Shown here: piece after piece, positions 1-8,815 of the stretch | How positions within the stretch are numbered: the first letter of the stretch is position 1 | How the letters are laid out: every line of letters begins with the position of its first letter | Assembly (NCBI RefSeq): GCF_016405905.1 | Contig: NZ_JAEFCB010000007.1 | Coordinates: forward strand, 107,024 to 171,023 | Direction: 5' to 3' | DNA: 64,000 bases | Source of the DNA: Variovorax sp. IB41 | GTDB taxonomy: Bacteria; Pseudomonadota; Gammaproteobacteria; Burkholderiales; Burkholderiaceae_C | Translations under genes and position numbers: made by a program | Notes under the pieces: model-generated | What the model saw: the letters and a program-made list of their open reading frames with translations, nothing else | The model's database searches: none | What the model was told of the DNA's origin: nothing

Positions 1-869
1 GTCAGCGCAGGCAACACCAGTCCCATGATGTTGACCGGTACATCCATGATCTTGAAGTCTTGCGCAATCGGTCCGAGCTGCGCGGTGGCCATCAAGCCGC
101 CGGCCGCCACCATCACGAACATCGCGTACATCACCCAGAAGATGGGCGAGCGCAGCACTTCGGAAGGCGAATAGTCGCGCTGCGACTGCTGAACGTTGCG
201 GCTGCTCGACGCCGCCTTCACGTGATCGGGTGCGCGGGTGAGCAACCAGGCCAGGGCGAAGACGATCACGCCCTGACCGATCCCAAAATACAGAAACGCA
301 GACTCGTAGCCGCTGGTCTTGATCATCACGGAGATGGGGATGATCGTGAGGGCCGAGCCGGCGCCGAAGCCCGCGGCGGTCATGCCCGCTGCGAGCCCGC
401 GGCGATCGGGGAACCACTTGAGCGCATTGCCCACGCAGGTGCCGTACACAGCGCCTGCGCCGATGCCGCCGACGGCCGCCGCGATGTAGAGCATCGGGAG
501 CGAGGCAGCGAACGAATTCAGCACCCAGCCCAGGCCGCAGAGCACGCCGCCCACGAGCACCACGGGGCGCGGGCCGAAGCGGTCGACCAGATAACCCTCG
601 ATGGGCACGAGCCAGGTCTCGGTAAGCACGAAGATGGTGAAGGCCACCTGGATGGCGGCGCGGCTCCAGCCGTGCTTTTCAGCGATGGGGTTGACGAAGA
701 GGGTCCAGCCGTACTGCAGGTTCGCGATCATCGCCATGCAGACGATGCCGATCAGCAACTGTCCCCATCGGTACGCCTCGGAGCGTTTGGCGGTGACACC
801 GTAGGTGGAATCCGAAGGTGGATACATCGCGGGGTTGGAACCCGCAATCGTGGTGGTTGGCCGAGTCAT
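1..869 (-). CDS. oxlT: OxlT-type oxalate/formate antiporter (MFS), C-terminus beyond the window
   Basis: This is a major facilitator superfamily permease; the family exchanges oxalate for formate across the inner membrane. About 289 N-terminal residues are visible, with a roughly 40-residue cytoplasmic leader and then successive hydrophobic helices. The first helix contains NLQYGWTLFVNPI, which is characteristic of the OxlT branch, followed by the loop motif VDRFGPRP. The gene starts at an ATG whose upstream region carries an FNR-like box at 1000-1013. It lies near oxalyl-CoA decarboxylase and two formyl-CoA transferases, so oxalate import coupled to formate export is the natural role. Substrate specificity is inferred from family and context. 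The gene is cut by the window edge and is not necessarily broken. Confidence 0.82.
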   Translation of the reverse strand, partial: MTRPTTTIAGSNPAMYPPSDSTYGVTAKRSEAYRWGQLLIGIVCMAMIANLQYGWTLFVNPIAEKHGWSRAAIQVAFTIFVLTETWLVPIEGYLVDRFGPRPVVLVGGVLCGLGWVLNSFAASLPMLYIAAAVGGIGAGAVYGTCVGNALKWFPDRRGLAAGMTAAGFGAGSALTIIPISVMIKTSGYESAFLYFGIGQGVIVFALAWLLTRAPDHVKAASSSRNVQQSQRDYSPSEVLRSPIFWVMYAMFVMVAAGGLMATAQLGPIAQDFKIMDVPVNIMGLVLPAL

Positions 870-999
870 GGAGTTGTCCTTAATGTTTTGATGAGTCCGA
901 CGGTCTCGGGAAAGACGACGCAATCAGAGTGAAAAAAAGAGAAATGAATCACTTGTTTTTGCGCGTGGATGACTGTCGGACTGCACGACTCAAAAACTC

Positions 1000-1013
1000 T
1001 TGACCGCAGTCAA
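1000..1013. promoter_or_regulatory. FNR-like box TTGAC-N4-GTCAA upstream of oxlT
   Basis: TTGACCGCAGTCAA is a perfect dyad with 5-base half-sites and a 4-base spacer, the geometry of Crp/Fnr-family operators. Its centre is about 137 bp from the oxlT start codon. At class II spacing downstream lies GACAGT (minus strand), a weak -10 candidate. It matches three other boxes in this locus. Confidence 0.65.
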
Positions 1014-1114
1014 GTTCACACGAATCGCGCTGTGTTGAGACCCCCGTGATATCCCTATGCGGAACACGTGTTGCGTTGAATTTTTTCGGGATGTTTGCGC
1101 GGGTGTTCGGGGCT

Positions 1115-1210
1115 GCACTCGCGCCGACGGTGGGCTCTGTTTCGCGAGTGTCCCCCGGCTTCGCCTCCTCCTTGATTTCGCGAAACAGAGCCCACCATCA
1201 GCGCGAGTGC
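1115..1210. repeat. Palindromic intergenic repeat, family 1, copy A
   Basis: Two arms of about 33 bases (1115-1147 and 1178-1210) are complementary with two mismatches. They flank a core containing GTGTCCCCCGG and CTCCTCCTTGATTT. The core matches copies at 1255-1352 and 14460-14557, while the arms differ in sequence yet still pair, so structure is conserved over sequence. No coding sequence is present. Confidence 0.75.
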
Positions 1211-1254
1211 CTCAGAGCAGTCGTTGATCGGCCGTTCACTAAGAGCGTGCCCAG

Positions 1255-1352
1255 GTGCGCAGGGCATCGGGTGCTTCCCGCAGCGAAATCAAGGAGGAGG
1301 GGCGAAGCCCCGGGGGACATTCGCGGAGGGAAGTACCCGGTGGCCTGTGCAC
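1255..1352. repeat. Palindromic intergenic repeat, family 1, copy B
   Basis: The core AAATCAAGGAGGAGGGGCG followed by CCCCGGGGGACA is flanked by arms beginning GTGCGCAGGGC and ending GGCCTGTGCAC that largely pair. It lies in the opposite orientation to copies A and C. Only 44 bases separate it from copy A. Confidence 0.75.
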
Positions 1353-1408
1353 ACCCCACAGACCTGCACTTGCACCCGCACTCGCACGCCCATTTGCAAG
1401 GAGAAAAA

Positions 1409-1422
1409 TTGACCTAGGTCAA
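1409..1422. promoter_or_regulatory. FNR-like box TTGAC-N4-GTCAA upstream of the 57-aa gene
   Basis: TTGACCTAGGTCAA is fully palindromic, including the spacer. It lies 97 bp before the ATG of the small gene at 1520. No good -10 hexamer is seen at class II spacing, so its mode of action is unclear. Confidence 0.6.
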
Positions 1423-1451
1423 GAAACGCGAAATCAATGTTTGCGTCCGTC

Positions 1452-1465
1452 TAGGGTAAACCCTA
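1452..1465. promoter_or_regulatory. Short palindrome TAGGGT-AA-ACCCTA
   Basis: A 6-base inverted repeat with a 2-base spacer lies between the FNR-like box and the start of the small gene. It could be an operator or part of the core promoter. It is supported only by symmetry and position. Confidence 0.35.
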
Positions 1466-1519
1466 AAATTGCGGGTAATCCCTTCAGTCTTTTTGATTCA
1501 ACTTTTCAGGAGCATTTCC

Positions 1520-1693
1520 ATGAGCAACACCACCCTCGATTCCCGCGCGATCCGCACCGCCCCGCAGTCCACCGCCAACGACGAGGCGCTGCGCGACCTG
1601 GTCGCCGCGATGCCCATCGTGATCATGTACAAGGCCGCTCGCGCCGCACTCGTGCAACACCGCAAGAGCATCCGCAGCGCACTGACCAACTGA
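1520..1693 (+). CDS. 57-aa hypothetical protein with its own FNR-like box
   Basis: Not recognised. The gene starts at an ATG preceded by CAGGAG at normal spacing and ends in a strong terminator 20 bases after its stop. The protein is polar at the N-terminus (Thr, Ser and Asn rich). A short hydrophobic stretch, MPIVIMY, follows, and then a basic helix-like tail rich in Ala, Arg and Lys. It could be a small peripheral membrane or nucleic-acid-associated protein. Its promoter region carries the same FNR-like box as oxlT and oxc, so it is probably co-regulated with oxalate metabolism. A conventional Shine-Dalgarno, own terminator and regulated upstream region argue that it is real. Confidence 0.6.
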   Translation: MSNTTLDSRAIRTAPQSTANDEALRDLVAAMPIVIMYKAARAALVQHRKSIRSALTN

Positions 1694-1713
1694 TCGTGCA
1701 CCGCCCCAAAGAC

Positions 1714-1746
1714 AAAGAGCGCTTCATGCGCTCTTTTGTTTTTTCA
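1714..1746. terminator. Bidirectional intrinsic terminator
   Basis: AAAGAGCGC and GCGCTCTTT form a 9-bp stem with a 5-base loop, followed by TTGTTTTTT on the plus strand and preceded by an A-containing run that serves the minus strand. It separates the convergent 57-aa gene and the LysR gene. Confidence 0.8.
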
Positions 1747-2691
1747 GGCCTCTGATTCGAGTGGCTTGAGCGGTTTGAACGGCACGATCTGCGAGATCAG
1801 CGATGCGCCATCGCTCAGCAGAAAGTCCTTGAAGGCCTGCGCCACCGGCGGCAGGCGCTTGGTGCGGCGATGCACCACGTACCAGTTGAGCATCAGCGGA
1901 AAACCTTCCACATCGAGCACGCAGAGACTGCCGGCCTTCAGCTCCTGGCTGATGGTGTGCGCCGAGACGAAGCTCACGCCCATGCCCGCGATCACCGCCT
2001 GCTTGATCGTCTCAGTGCTGCGGATTTCCATCGCGATGTTGATGTGCTCCAGCTCGCGCCCGAAGCCGTCTTCCATCGAGTGCCAGGTGTCCGAGGCTTT
2101 CTCCCGCACCACGAACGGCTCGCGCATCAAGCGCTTCAATGGAATGCCCGGCACGCCCACCAGCGGATGCGTTGGCGGCGCGACGATCACGTAAGGGTGC
2201 GGTGCAAAGGCCTGGTTCGCGGTGTCCAGATCGGTGGGCGGCCGCACCATGATCGCGAGGTCGGTGAGGTTCTCCGCGATGTGGGTCAGGAGCCCCTCGC
2301 GGTTGTGCACGGTGAAGTTCAGCGTCACGCCGCGGTGTCGGCTCGCGAACTCCACCAGCAGGCGCGGAAAGAAGTAGTCGCCCGCGCTGATGACACCCAC
2401 GTTGAGCTTGCCGCCCGAGACGCCCTTGAACTGCATCATCGCGTTCTCGGCCGCCTCGAACTGCTGGATGATCGCGCGGCTGATCTGCAGCAGCTCGGCG
2501 CCTGCGGGGGTCAGGAAAATCTTCTTGCCGAACTGCTCGAACAGCACGTTGCCCGCGTGCTCCTCGAGCTTGGCGACCTGTGTGGAGACGGCGGGTTGCG
2601 TGAGGTGAAGTTCCTCCGCCGCGCGCGAAAAACTCAGGAGCCGCGCAACCGCCTCGAAGACCTTCAATTGGCGCAGGGTCGCGTGCTTCAT
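1744..2691 (-). CDS. LysR-family transcriptional regulator, CbbR-like
   Basis: 315 residues, normal for the family. The N-terminal winged helix-turn-helix is clear (residues 1-60, RQLKVFEAVARLLSFSRAAE then LTQPAVSTQVAKLE), followed by a periplasmic-binding-protein-like effector domain. The sequence style, including the start MKHATLRQLKVFEAVAR, resembles CbbR-type regulators of carbon fixation or one-carbon genes. It is the last gene before the left intergenic region and reads in the same direction as pyk, from which a palindromic repeat separates it. Target genes cannot be read from the sequence. A role in oxalate, formate or glyoxylate control is possible from context only. Confidence 0.85.
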   Translation of the reverse strand: MKHATLRQLKVFEAVARLLSFSRAAEELHLTQPAVSTQVAKLEEHAGNVLFEQFGKKIFLTPAGAELLQISRAIIQQFEAAENAMMQFKGVSGGKLNVGVISAGDYFFPRLLVEFASRHRGVTLNFTVHNREGLLTHIAENLTDLAIMVRPPTDLDTANQAFAPHPYVIVAPPTHPLVGVPGIPLKRLMREPFVVREKASDTWHSMEDGFGRELEHINIAMEIRSTETIKQAVIAGMGVSFVSAHTISQELKAGSLCVLDVEGFPLMLNWYVVHRRTKRLPPVAQAFKDFLLSDGASLISQIVPFKPLKPLESEA

Positions 2692-2732
2692 CGGGCAGGG
2701 TCGAAAAATCCGGTGAGGTTGAGAACCCCCAA

Positions 2733-2792
2733 CCGTTCGGGTTGAGCTTGTCGAAACCTCGCGCGGCGCTTCGACAGGCTCAGCGTGAACGG
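2733..2792. repeat. Palindromic repeat, family 2, copy 1
   Basis: CCGTTCGGGTTGAGCTTGTC on one side and an inverted GACAGGCTCAGCGTGAACGG on the other form a long imperfect hairpin around a GC-rich loop. A second copy is at 17627-17686. This is a widespread intergenic repeat in Comamonadaceae and Xanthomonadaceae genomes. It lies between pyk and the LysR gene and may act as a transcription end or spacer. Confidence 0.75.
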
Positions 2793-2826
2793 TGGGTGGG
2801 GCAACATTCCTCCCAGGCGATCGACA

Positions 2827-4248
2827 TCAGTTCGGTATCCGCGCGACGTGCAACAGGTTCGTCGTGCCCGACAAGCCGAAGGGCAGCCCCGCCACCACCA
2901 CCACGTCGTCGCCCGCTTTCGCGAAGCCTTCGGCCCGCGCGGTGCGACAAGCGCAGTCGATCATCTCGGCCACGTCGTGCACATCGTCCACGAGCGCCGC
3001 GTGCACGCCCCAGACCATCGCCATGCGGCGCGCGGCGGCCACGTCGGGCGTGAGGCTCAGGATCGGCACCGCGGGCCGCTCGCGCGCGGCGCGCAGGCTC
3101 GTGAAGCCCGAGGAGGTGTAGGTGACAGTGGCGGCCGGCGCGAGCAGCGCGGCCACCTGGCGCATCGAGGCGCACACGGCATCGGCCGTGGTCGAGAGCG
3201 CCGCATCGTGCGTCGCGTCGATGCCGGTGCGGTACGACGGATCGGCCTCCACGCGCGCGACGATGCGGTCCATCATGCCGACCGCTTCGAGCGGGTACTT
3301 GCCCGAGGCCGACTCGGCCGAGAGCATCACCGCATCGACGCCGTCGTAGATGGCCGTGGCCACATCGGACACTTCGGCGCGCGTGGGCACGGGCGCCGCG
3401 ATCATCGATTCGAGCATCTGCGTGGCCACCACCACGGGCTTGCCGTGCTGACGGCATGCGCGCACGATGCGGCGCTGCAATTCGGGCACCTGCTCGGGCG
3501 GCAGCTCCACGCCGAGGTCGCCGCGCGCGACCATGATGCCGTCGGCCAGCGCGACGATGCCGTCCAGGTGCTCGATGGCCGCGGGCTTCTCCAGCTTGGC
3601 CATGATCCATGCGCGCTTGCCGATGATCTCGCGCGCCTCCGTGATGTCCTCGGGCCGCTGCACGAACGAGAGCGCCACCCAGTCCACGCCCATCGAAAGA
3701 CCGAAATCGAGGTCGTCGCGGTCCTTCGGCGTGAGCGGCGAAATCGGCAGCAGCACGCTCGGCACGTTCACGCCCTTGCGGTCGGAGATCGGCCCGCCGA
3801 CGATGACGGTGGTCTCCGCGAAATCGGCGCCGTGGCTCTCCACGCGCAGGCGCAGCTTGCCGTCGTCCAGAAGCAAATCCGTGCCGGCCTGCAGCGCCGC
3901 GAAGATCTCGGGGTGCGGCAACGGCGCGCGGCGGAAGTCGCCGCTCGTCTTCGTGTCCATGTCGAGGCGAAAACGCCGGCCTGCTTCGAGTTGCGCGCGC
4001 CCGCCCTCGAAGGTGCCCAGCCGGAGCTTCGGGCCCTGCAGGTCGAGCAGCACGCCGATAGGCCGGCCGAACTCTTTCTCGAGCCGGCGGATGGCCTCCA
4101 GCCGGCGTGCATGGTCGTGCTGCGAGCCGTGGCTGAAGTTCAGCCGGAACACATCCACGCCACGCTCGAACAGCGCGCGAATGGCTTGCTCGTCGGGGGT
4201 GGCCGGGCCGAGCGTGGCGACGATCTTTGCGCTGCGTGTGCGTCTCAT
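2827..4248 (-). CDS. pyk: Pyruvate kinase
   Basis: Converts phosphoenolpyruvate and ADP to pyruvate and ATP in the cytoplasm. 473 residues, the usual length. The N-terminal barrel begins KIVATLGPAT and has the substrate motif FRLNFSHG. The active-site signature is IMAKLEKPAAIEHLD with the catalytic Lys in AKLEK, and MVARGDLGVELP and LSAESASGKYPLEAV follow. The start is the ATG after which the conserved KIVATLGPA follows at residue 8. It sits 19 bp downstream of a ketopantoate-reductase-like gene and ends the minus-strand run that begins at 8589. In oxalotrophs pyruvate kinase genes often sit with glyoxylate or glycerate pathway genes, which suggests a role feeding C2-derived carbon into pyruvate. 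That role is inferred. Confidence 0.95.
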   Translation of the reverse strand: MRRTRSAKIVATLGPATPDEQAIRALFERGVDVFRLNFSHGSQHDHARRLEAIRRLEKEFGRPIGVLLDLQGPKLRLGTFEGGRAQLEAGRRFRLDMDTKTSGDFRRAPLPHPEIFAALQAGTDLLLDDGKLRLRVESHGADFAETTVIVGGPISDRKGVNVPSVLLPISPLTPKDRDDLDFGLSMGVDWVALSFVQRPEDITEAREIIGKRAWIMAKLEKPAAIEHLDGIVALADGIMVARGDLGVELPPEQVPELQRRIVRACRQHGKPVVVATQMLESMIAAPVPTRAEVSDVATAIYDGVDAVMLSAESASGKYPLEAVGMMDRIVARVEADPSYRTGIDATHDAALSTTADAVCASMRQVAALLAPAATVTYTSSGFTSLRAARERPAVPILSLTPDVAAARRMAMVWGVHAALVDDVHDVAEMIDCACRTARAEGFAKAGDDVVVVAGLPFGLSGTTNLLHVARIPN

Positions 4249-4267
4249 GGTGTGTTGTTCTTTCTTG

Positions 4268-5278
4268 TCATGCCATCTCGCGAAGCCGGACTTGGCCCCG
4301 TTGGTCTTCCATCGTGCGCGCCAACAGTTTCACCAGCGTGTACACGGTGTCGATGTGCGGCGTCGAGGTGTCGGTGAGCCGCGCCAGTTCGACCACCGCG
4401 CCCACCAACGCATCGATCTCCGGCGCACGGCCGGCTTCGACGTCCTGCAGCATCGAGGTCTTGTGCTTGCCGACCTTCTCGGCGCCGGCGATGCGCTTTT
4501 CCAGCGTCACACGGAATTCGATGCCCAGCTTGTGCGCGACGGCCTGGGCCTCGCGCATCATCGCGGTCGCGAGGTCGCGCGAAGGCGGGTACTGGCAGAT
4601 GTCCACCAGCGTCGAATGCGAGAGGCTGCTGATCGGGTTGAAGGTGAGGTTGCCCCAGAGCTTGAGCCAGATCTCGGCGCGGATGTTGTCCAGCACCGGC
4701 GCCTTGAAGCCTGCGCCGGTGAAGCAAGCCGAGACGCGGTTCACGCGCTCGCTCGATGAGCCATCGAGCTCGCCGACCGGGAAGCGATCGCCTTCGATGT
4801 GCTTCACCACACCGGGCGCGATGAGCTCGGACGCGGGATACACCACGCACCCGATCACCCGCTCGGCCGGCACCTTCGCGCTCACCAGCCCTGTGGGGTC
4901 GACGCTGCGCACCGGCGTGCCCGCGAGCGCGCCGCCGTGGTTGTGGAAGTACCAGTACGGAATGCCGTTCTGCATCGTCACGACCATGGTCTCGGGGCCG
5001 AAGAGCTTGGGCACGTCGTTGGCCACGGCCTCGACCTGGTGCGCCTTCATCGCGAGGATGACGATGTCCTGCGGGCCGGCTTCGTCGTAGCTGTCGGTGG
5101 CCTTCACGTTGCGCGCGACCTGCTCCTCGCCCTCGGCCGAGACCAGCTTGAAGCCGTTGGCCCTGATGGCCGAGAGGTTCGCGCCGCGCACGATGAACGT
5201 GACGTCCTCCCCGGCCAGCGCGAGCTTCGCGCCGACCAGGCCGCCGATGGCGCCTGCGCCGATGACTGCAATCTTCAT
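4268..5278 (-). CDS. 2-dehydropantoate 2-reductase family protein
   Basis: An NADPH-dependent reductase of the ketopantoate reductase (PanE/ApbA) family, which reduces 2-oxo acids. 336 residues. The Rossmann motif GAGAIGGLVGAKLA is at residues 7-20, the NADPH phosphate-binding area VRGANL follows, and the C-terminal helical domain has KLWGNLTFNPISSL with the catalytic-type Lys. It lies 61 bp after the FAH-family gene and 19 bp before pyk. It is not next to panB or panC, so pantothenate synthesis is not the obvious role. A different 2-oxo or semialdehyde substrate linked to oxalate or glyoxylate metabolism is possible. Confidence 0.8.
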   Translation of the reverse strand: MKIAVIGAGAIGGLVGAKLALAGEDVTFIVRGANLSAIRANGFKLVSAEGEEQVARNVKATDSYDEAGPQDIVILAMKAHQVEAVANDVPKLFGPETMVVTMQNGIPYWYFHNHGGALAGTPVRSVDPTGLVSAKVPAERVIGCVVYPASELIAPGVVKHIEGDRFPVGELDGSSSERVNRVSACFTGAGFKAPVLDNIRAEIWLKLWGNLTFNPISSLSHSTLVDICQYPPSRDLATAMMREAQAVAHKLGIEFRVTLEKRIAGAEKVGKHKTSMLQDVEAGRAPEIDALVGAVVELARLTDTSTPHIDTVYTLVKLLARTMEDQRGQVRLREMA

Positions 5279-5339
5279 GTCGATCCCCAGTAGTTTTGAA
5301 TGCGTTGTGCGAGGCCGGCAGGGCTGCTTGTTCGTCGTC

Positions 5340-6116
5340 TCAACCGAAGCGGTTGGAGAGCTTGCCGATGCCTTCGATGCCGATCTCCACCTGGCTGCCC
5401 GGCTTCATCGAGCCGACGCCCACCGAGGTGCCGCACAGGATCACGTCGCCCGGGTTGAGCGTCATGTCCTGCGAGATCAGGCTGACCAGTTGCTGCACCG
5501 AAAAGCGCATGTCGCTGATCGGATATTTTTGGCGCTCCTCGCCGTTGAGCACGGTGGTCACGACAAGCGTCGCGGGATCGAGGCCGGTGGCCACCACGGG
5601 ACCCATGGGGCAAAAGGTGTCGAAGCCCTTGGCGCGCACCCACTGGGCGAACGAGGCGTCGCGGTTCAGGATGTCGGCCACCGTCACGTCGTTGGCGCAG
5701 GTGTAGCCGAACACGTGATCGAGCGCGTCGGCCTCGGCCACGGCGGTGGCGGTCTTGCCGATGACGATGCCCAGCTCGCCCTCGAACACCACCTTGCCCT
5801 CGCACAGGGGCTTCCGGATCGCATCGCCGTGCGCCGCGAAGGAGTTGGGCGCCTTCAAGAGATACAGCGGCTCCGCGGGGACCGGCAGGCTCAGCTTGGC
5901 GCCGAGCGCGTGGAAGTTGTTCCACAGCGCGATGACCTTCGTGGGCTCGCTGGGCGTGAGCAGCTTCAGGCCCGCGAGCACGAACACGCGGCCCGTGGGC
6001 TCGCAGCTTCCGTACATGTCGCCCTGGTGCTCGTGCACGGCATCGCCAACGACGGTGCCGAACGCGGCCTTGCCGGCGTCTTCAAAACGGACCCACTGCT
6101 GCGTCTGCTGTTTCAT
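5340..6116 (-). CDS. Fumarylacetoacetate hydrolase family protein
   Basis: A 258-residue FAH-fold enzyme, the family of acylpyruvate hydrolases, oxaloacetate decarboxylases and 2-oxopent-4-enoate hydratases. The metal-binding acidic residues are in FEGELGIVIG and in CANDVTVADILNRD. The family hallmark FCPMGPVV is also present, and CGTSVGVGSM lies near the C-terminus. The predicted start has only a weak ribosome binding site. It lies between sucD and the PanE-like gene. Exact substrate unknown. An oxaloacetate or acylpyruvate substrate would fit a cluster converting C2 to C4 compounds, but that is inference. Confidence 0.82.
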   Translation of the reverse strand: MKQQTQQWVRFEDAGKAAFGTVVGDAVHEHQGDMYGSCEPTGRVFVLAGLKLLTPSEPTKVIALWNNFHALGAKLSLPVPAEPLYLLKAPNSFAAHGDAIRKPLCEGKVVFEGELGIVIGKTATAVAEADALDHVFGYTCANDVTVADILNRDASFAQWVRAKGFDTFCPMGPVVATGLDPATLVVTTVLNGEERQKYPISDMRFSVQQLVSLISQDMTLNPGDVILCGTSVGVGSMKPGSQVEIGIEGIGKLSNRFG

Positions 6117-6167
6117 TTGTTGTGTGCTTTCTTGAAATCTGCGAGGCCATTCGACGGATCGGGGCGA

Positions 6168-7067
6168 TCAGTCGAACGGGAGGTAGTCGGGAATGACGAG
6201 CGAGGCGAGCAGCTTTCCCATCTCCGCCGGATTGCTGGTCACGTGGATGCCGCATTCCTTCATCACCGCGAGCTTTTCCTGCGCGGTGCCGCGCCCGCCC
6301 GAGACGATGGCGCCCGCATGGCCCATGCGCTTGCCGGGCGGCGCGGTGGCGCCTGCGATGAAGCCGACCACGGGCTTGCGCATGTGGTCCTTGATCCAGC
6401 GCGCGCAGATCTCTTCCTCGTTGCCGCCGATCTCGCCGACCATGATCACGGCGTCGGTGCGCGGGTCGTCGTTGAACATCTTCAGCACGTCGATGTGCTT
6501 GAGCCCGCCGACCGGATCGCCGCCGATGCCCACCACCGTCGACTGCCCGATGCCGAAGCGCGCGAGCTGGCTCGCCGCCTCGTAGGTCAGCGTGCCCGAG
6601 CGCGACACCACGCCGATGCGCCCGCGCTGGTGGATGTGCCCCGGCATGATCCCGATCTTGATTTCGTCGGGCGTGATGAGCCCCGGGCAATTCGGCCCGA
6701 GCAGGAGCGTCTTGCTGCCCTCCATGCGGTGGCGCGTGCGGATCATGTCGCGCACCGGAATGCCTTCGGTGATGCAGATGACCAGGTCGAGCCCGGCATC
6801 GACCGCCTCGTCGATCGCGGCAGCCGCGAACGGCGGCGGCACGTAGATCACCGAGACGGTCGCACCGGTCTCGGCCTTCGCGTCCTTCACCGTGCCGAAG
6901 ACCGGAATGCCGTCGAACGACTTGCCCGCCTTGTTCGGGTTCACGCCCGCGACGAAGCACTTCTGGCCGTTGCCGTAGTCGCGGCACATCGCGGTGTGGA
7001 ACTGGCCGGTCTTGCCGGTGATGCCCTGCGTGATGACGCGGGTGTGCTTGTTGACGAGGATCGACAT
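6168..7067 (-). CDS. sucD: Succinate-CoA ligase (ADP-forming) alpha subunit-like
   Basis: The alpha subunit of succinyl-CoA synthetase binds CoA and carries the phosphohistidine. 299 residues from the ATG that precedes SILVNKHTRVITQG; the longer open frame upstream overlaps sucC and lacks homology. The CoA-binding Rossmann motif GITGKTGQFH lies near residues 15-24, and the phosphohistidine loop GHAGAIVSGGRGTAQEK has its His at about residue 250. One base separates it from the sucC stop, indicating translational coupling. A housekeeping sucCD would be expected elsewhere in the genome, so this may be a dedicated paralogue. Malate-CoA ligase is an alternative because the families are homologous. 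Confidence 0.85.
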   Translation of the reverse strand: MSILVNKHTRVITQGITGKTGQFHTAMCRDYGNGQKCFVAGVNPNKAGKSFDGIPVFGTVKDAKAETGATVSVIYVPPPFAAAAIDEAVDAGLDLVICITEGIPVRDMIRTRHRMEGSKTLLLGPNCPGLITPDEIKIGIMPGHIHQRGRIGVVSRSGTLTYEAASQLARFGIGQSTVVGIGGDPVGGLKHIDVLKMFNDDPRTDAVIMVGEIGGNEEEICARWIKDHMRKPVVGFIAGATAPPGKRMGHAGAIVSGGRGTAQEKLAVMKECGIHVTSNPAEMGKLLASLVIPDYLPFD

Positions 7068-7068
7068 C

Positions 7069-8241
<1,173 letters not shown>

Positions 8242-8256
8242 GGGAATTACGCCGAT

Positions 8257-8589
8257 TTACGCGCCGATTTCCGCGCCGTGGCTTTCGGCCCAATTGAAAT
8301 AACGCCGGCTTCCGAGGCCTTCGCTCAATTCGCGCTGCTGGTGGATTTCCTTCTTCTGCTCGATCACCTCGGCCAGCGACTTGGCGTCGTAGGCGCGCAA
8401 TAGATGCGGCTGGTGCGTGCTGAGGTAATGGCACACGCGTTCCGGGCCGTCCTGGGTGAGGCGCAGCAATTGGCAATAGGTTTCGCGGTCCCAGTGCCAG
8501 CGCAGGCCCAGCTCGTGGAAGGCGGCGTTGTAGGCGTTGCGCTCCGTCTCGGAGCTCCAGTATTGAATGGGCGCATCATCGATCATCAT
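8257..8589 (-). CDS. 110-aa protein of unknown function in the oxalate cluster
   Basis: Not recognised. 110 residues, soluble and rich in Trp, His, Tyr and Glu, with no membrane segment or signal peptide. Motifs visible are IQYWSSETERNAYN, GLRWHWDRETYCQLL and HQPHLLRAYDAKSLAEVI. The C-terminal half is probably helical (EQKKEIHQQRELSEGLG). The start is the first of two adjacent ATG codons, seven bases after AGGAG. It is the first gene of the minus-strand run sucC-sucD-FAH-panE-pyk, 15 bp from sucC. The first position and tight spacing suggest a function tied to these enzymes, for example as an accessory or small regulatory protein. Confidence 0.75.
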   Translation of the reverse strand: MMIDDAPIQYWSSETERNAYNAAFHELGLRWHWDRETYCQLLRLTQDGPERVCHYLSTHQPHLLRAYDAKSLAEVIEQKKEIHQQRELSEGLGSRRYFNWAESHGAEIGA

Positions 8590-8815
8590 GAAATTTCTCC
8601 TGGAAATTGATGCCGGGCGACAAATGGATGGCGGGTCGGCATGATCAAAATGTAGCTTCGATGATCGATAAATAATAGTTAAACTATTTTATTGAATGCA
8701 TTTGCCATGCGTTATATGTGAATTGGCAAAAAAGAGCGCAGCTGTCCATTGCAAATGGCTTTCGCCATTTGCAAAGAAAACGCTTTATTTATCGATCGGC
8801 CGGCGTGCTGTTAAT
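8590..8815. promoter_or_regulatory. AT-rich promoter region with two inverted repeats
   Basis: This gap between frc1 and the 110-aa gene is much more AT-rich than its surroundings. It holds the palindrome AATAGTT-A-AACTATT at 8674-8688, about 85 bp before the 110-aa start. It also holds a perfect 11-bp stem with a 4-base loop at 8749-8774 (arms TTGCAAATGGC and GCCATTTGCAA), 43 bp before the frc1 stop-codon end. Neither hairpin is followed by a T run, so an operator or mRNA structure is more likely than a terminator. No FNR-like box is present, suggesting separate control of the downstream run. Confidence 0.55.

Larger units (their letters stand above)
870..1519. other. 650-bp intergenic region with two FNR-like boxes and two palindromic repeats
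   Basis: No convincing gene is present between the divergently read oxlT and the 57-aa gene. The region holds an FNR-like box at each end (1000-1013 and 1409-1422), two inverted copies of a structured repeat (1115-1210 and 1255-1352) and a short palindrome at 1452-1465. Open frames across it run through the repeats and have no credible start. Confidence 0.7.

Noticed and set aside
1255-1755. 166-aa open frame across repeat copy B and the 57-aa gene
   Set aside because: Begins in a palindromic repeat and overlaps the 57-aa gene and the terminator in another frame.
2780-3610. 276-aa frame antisense/overlapping pyruvate kinase
   Set aside because: Same strand but another frame; arginine-rich shadow of pyk.
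8749-8774. Perfect hairpin as a terminator for frc1
   Set aside because: No T run follows on either strand, so an intrinsic terminator is unlikely.
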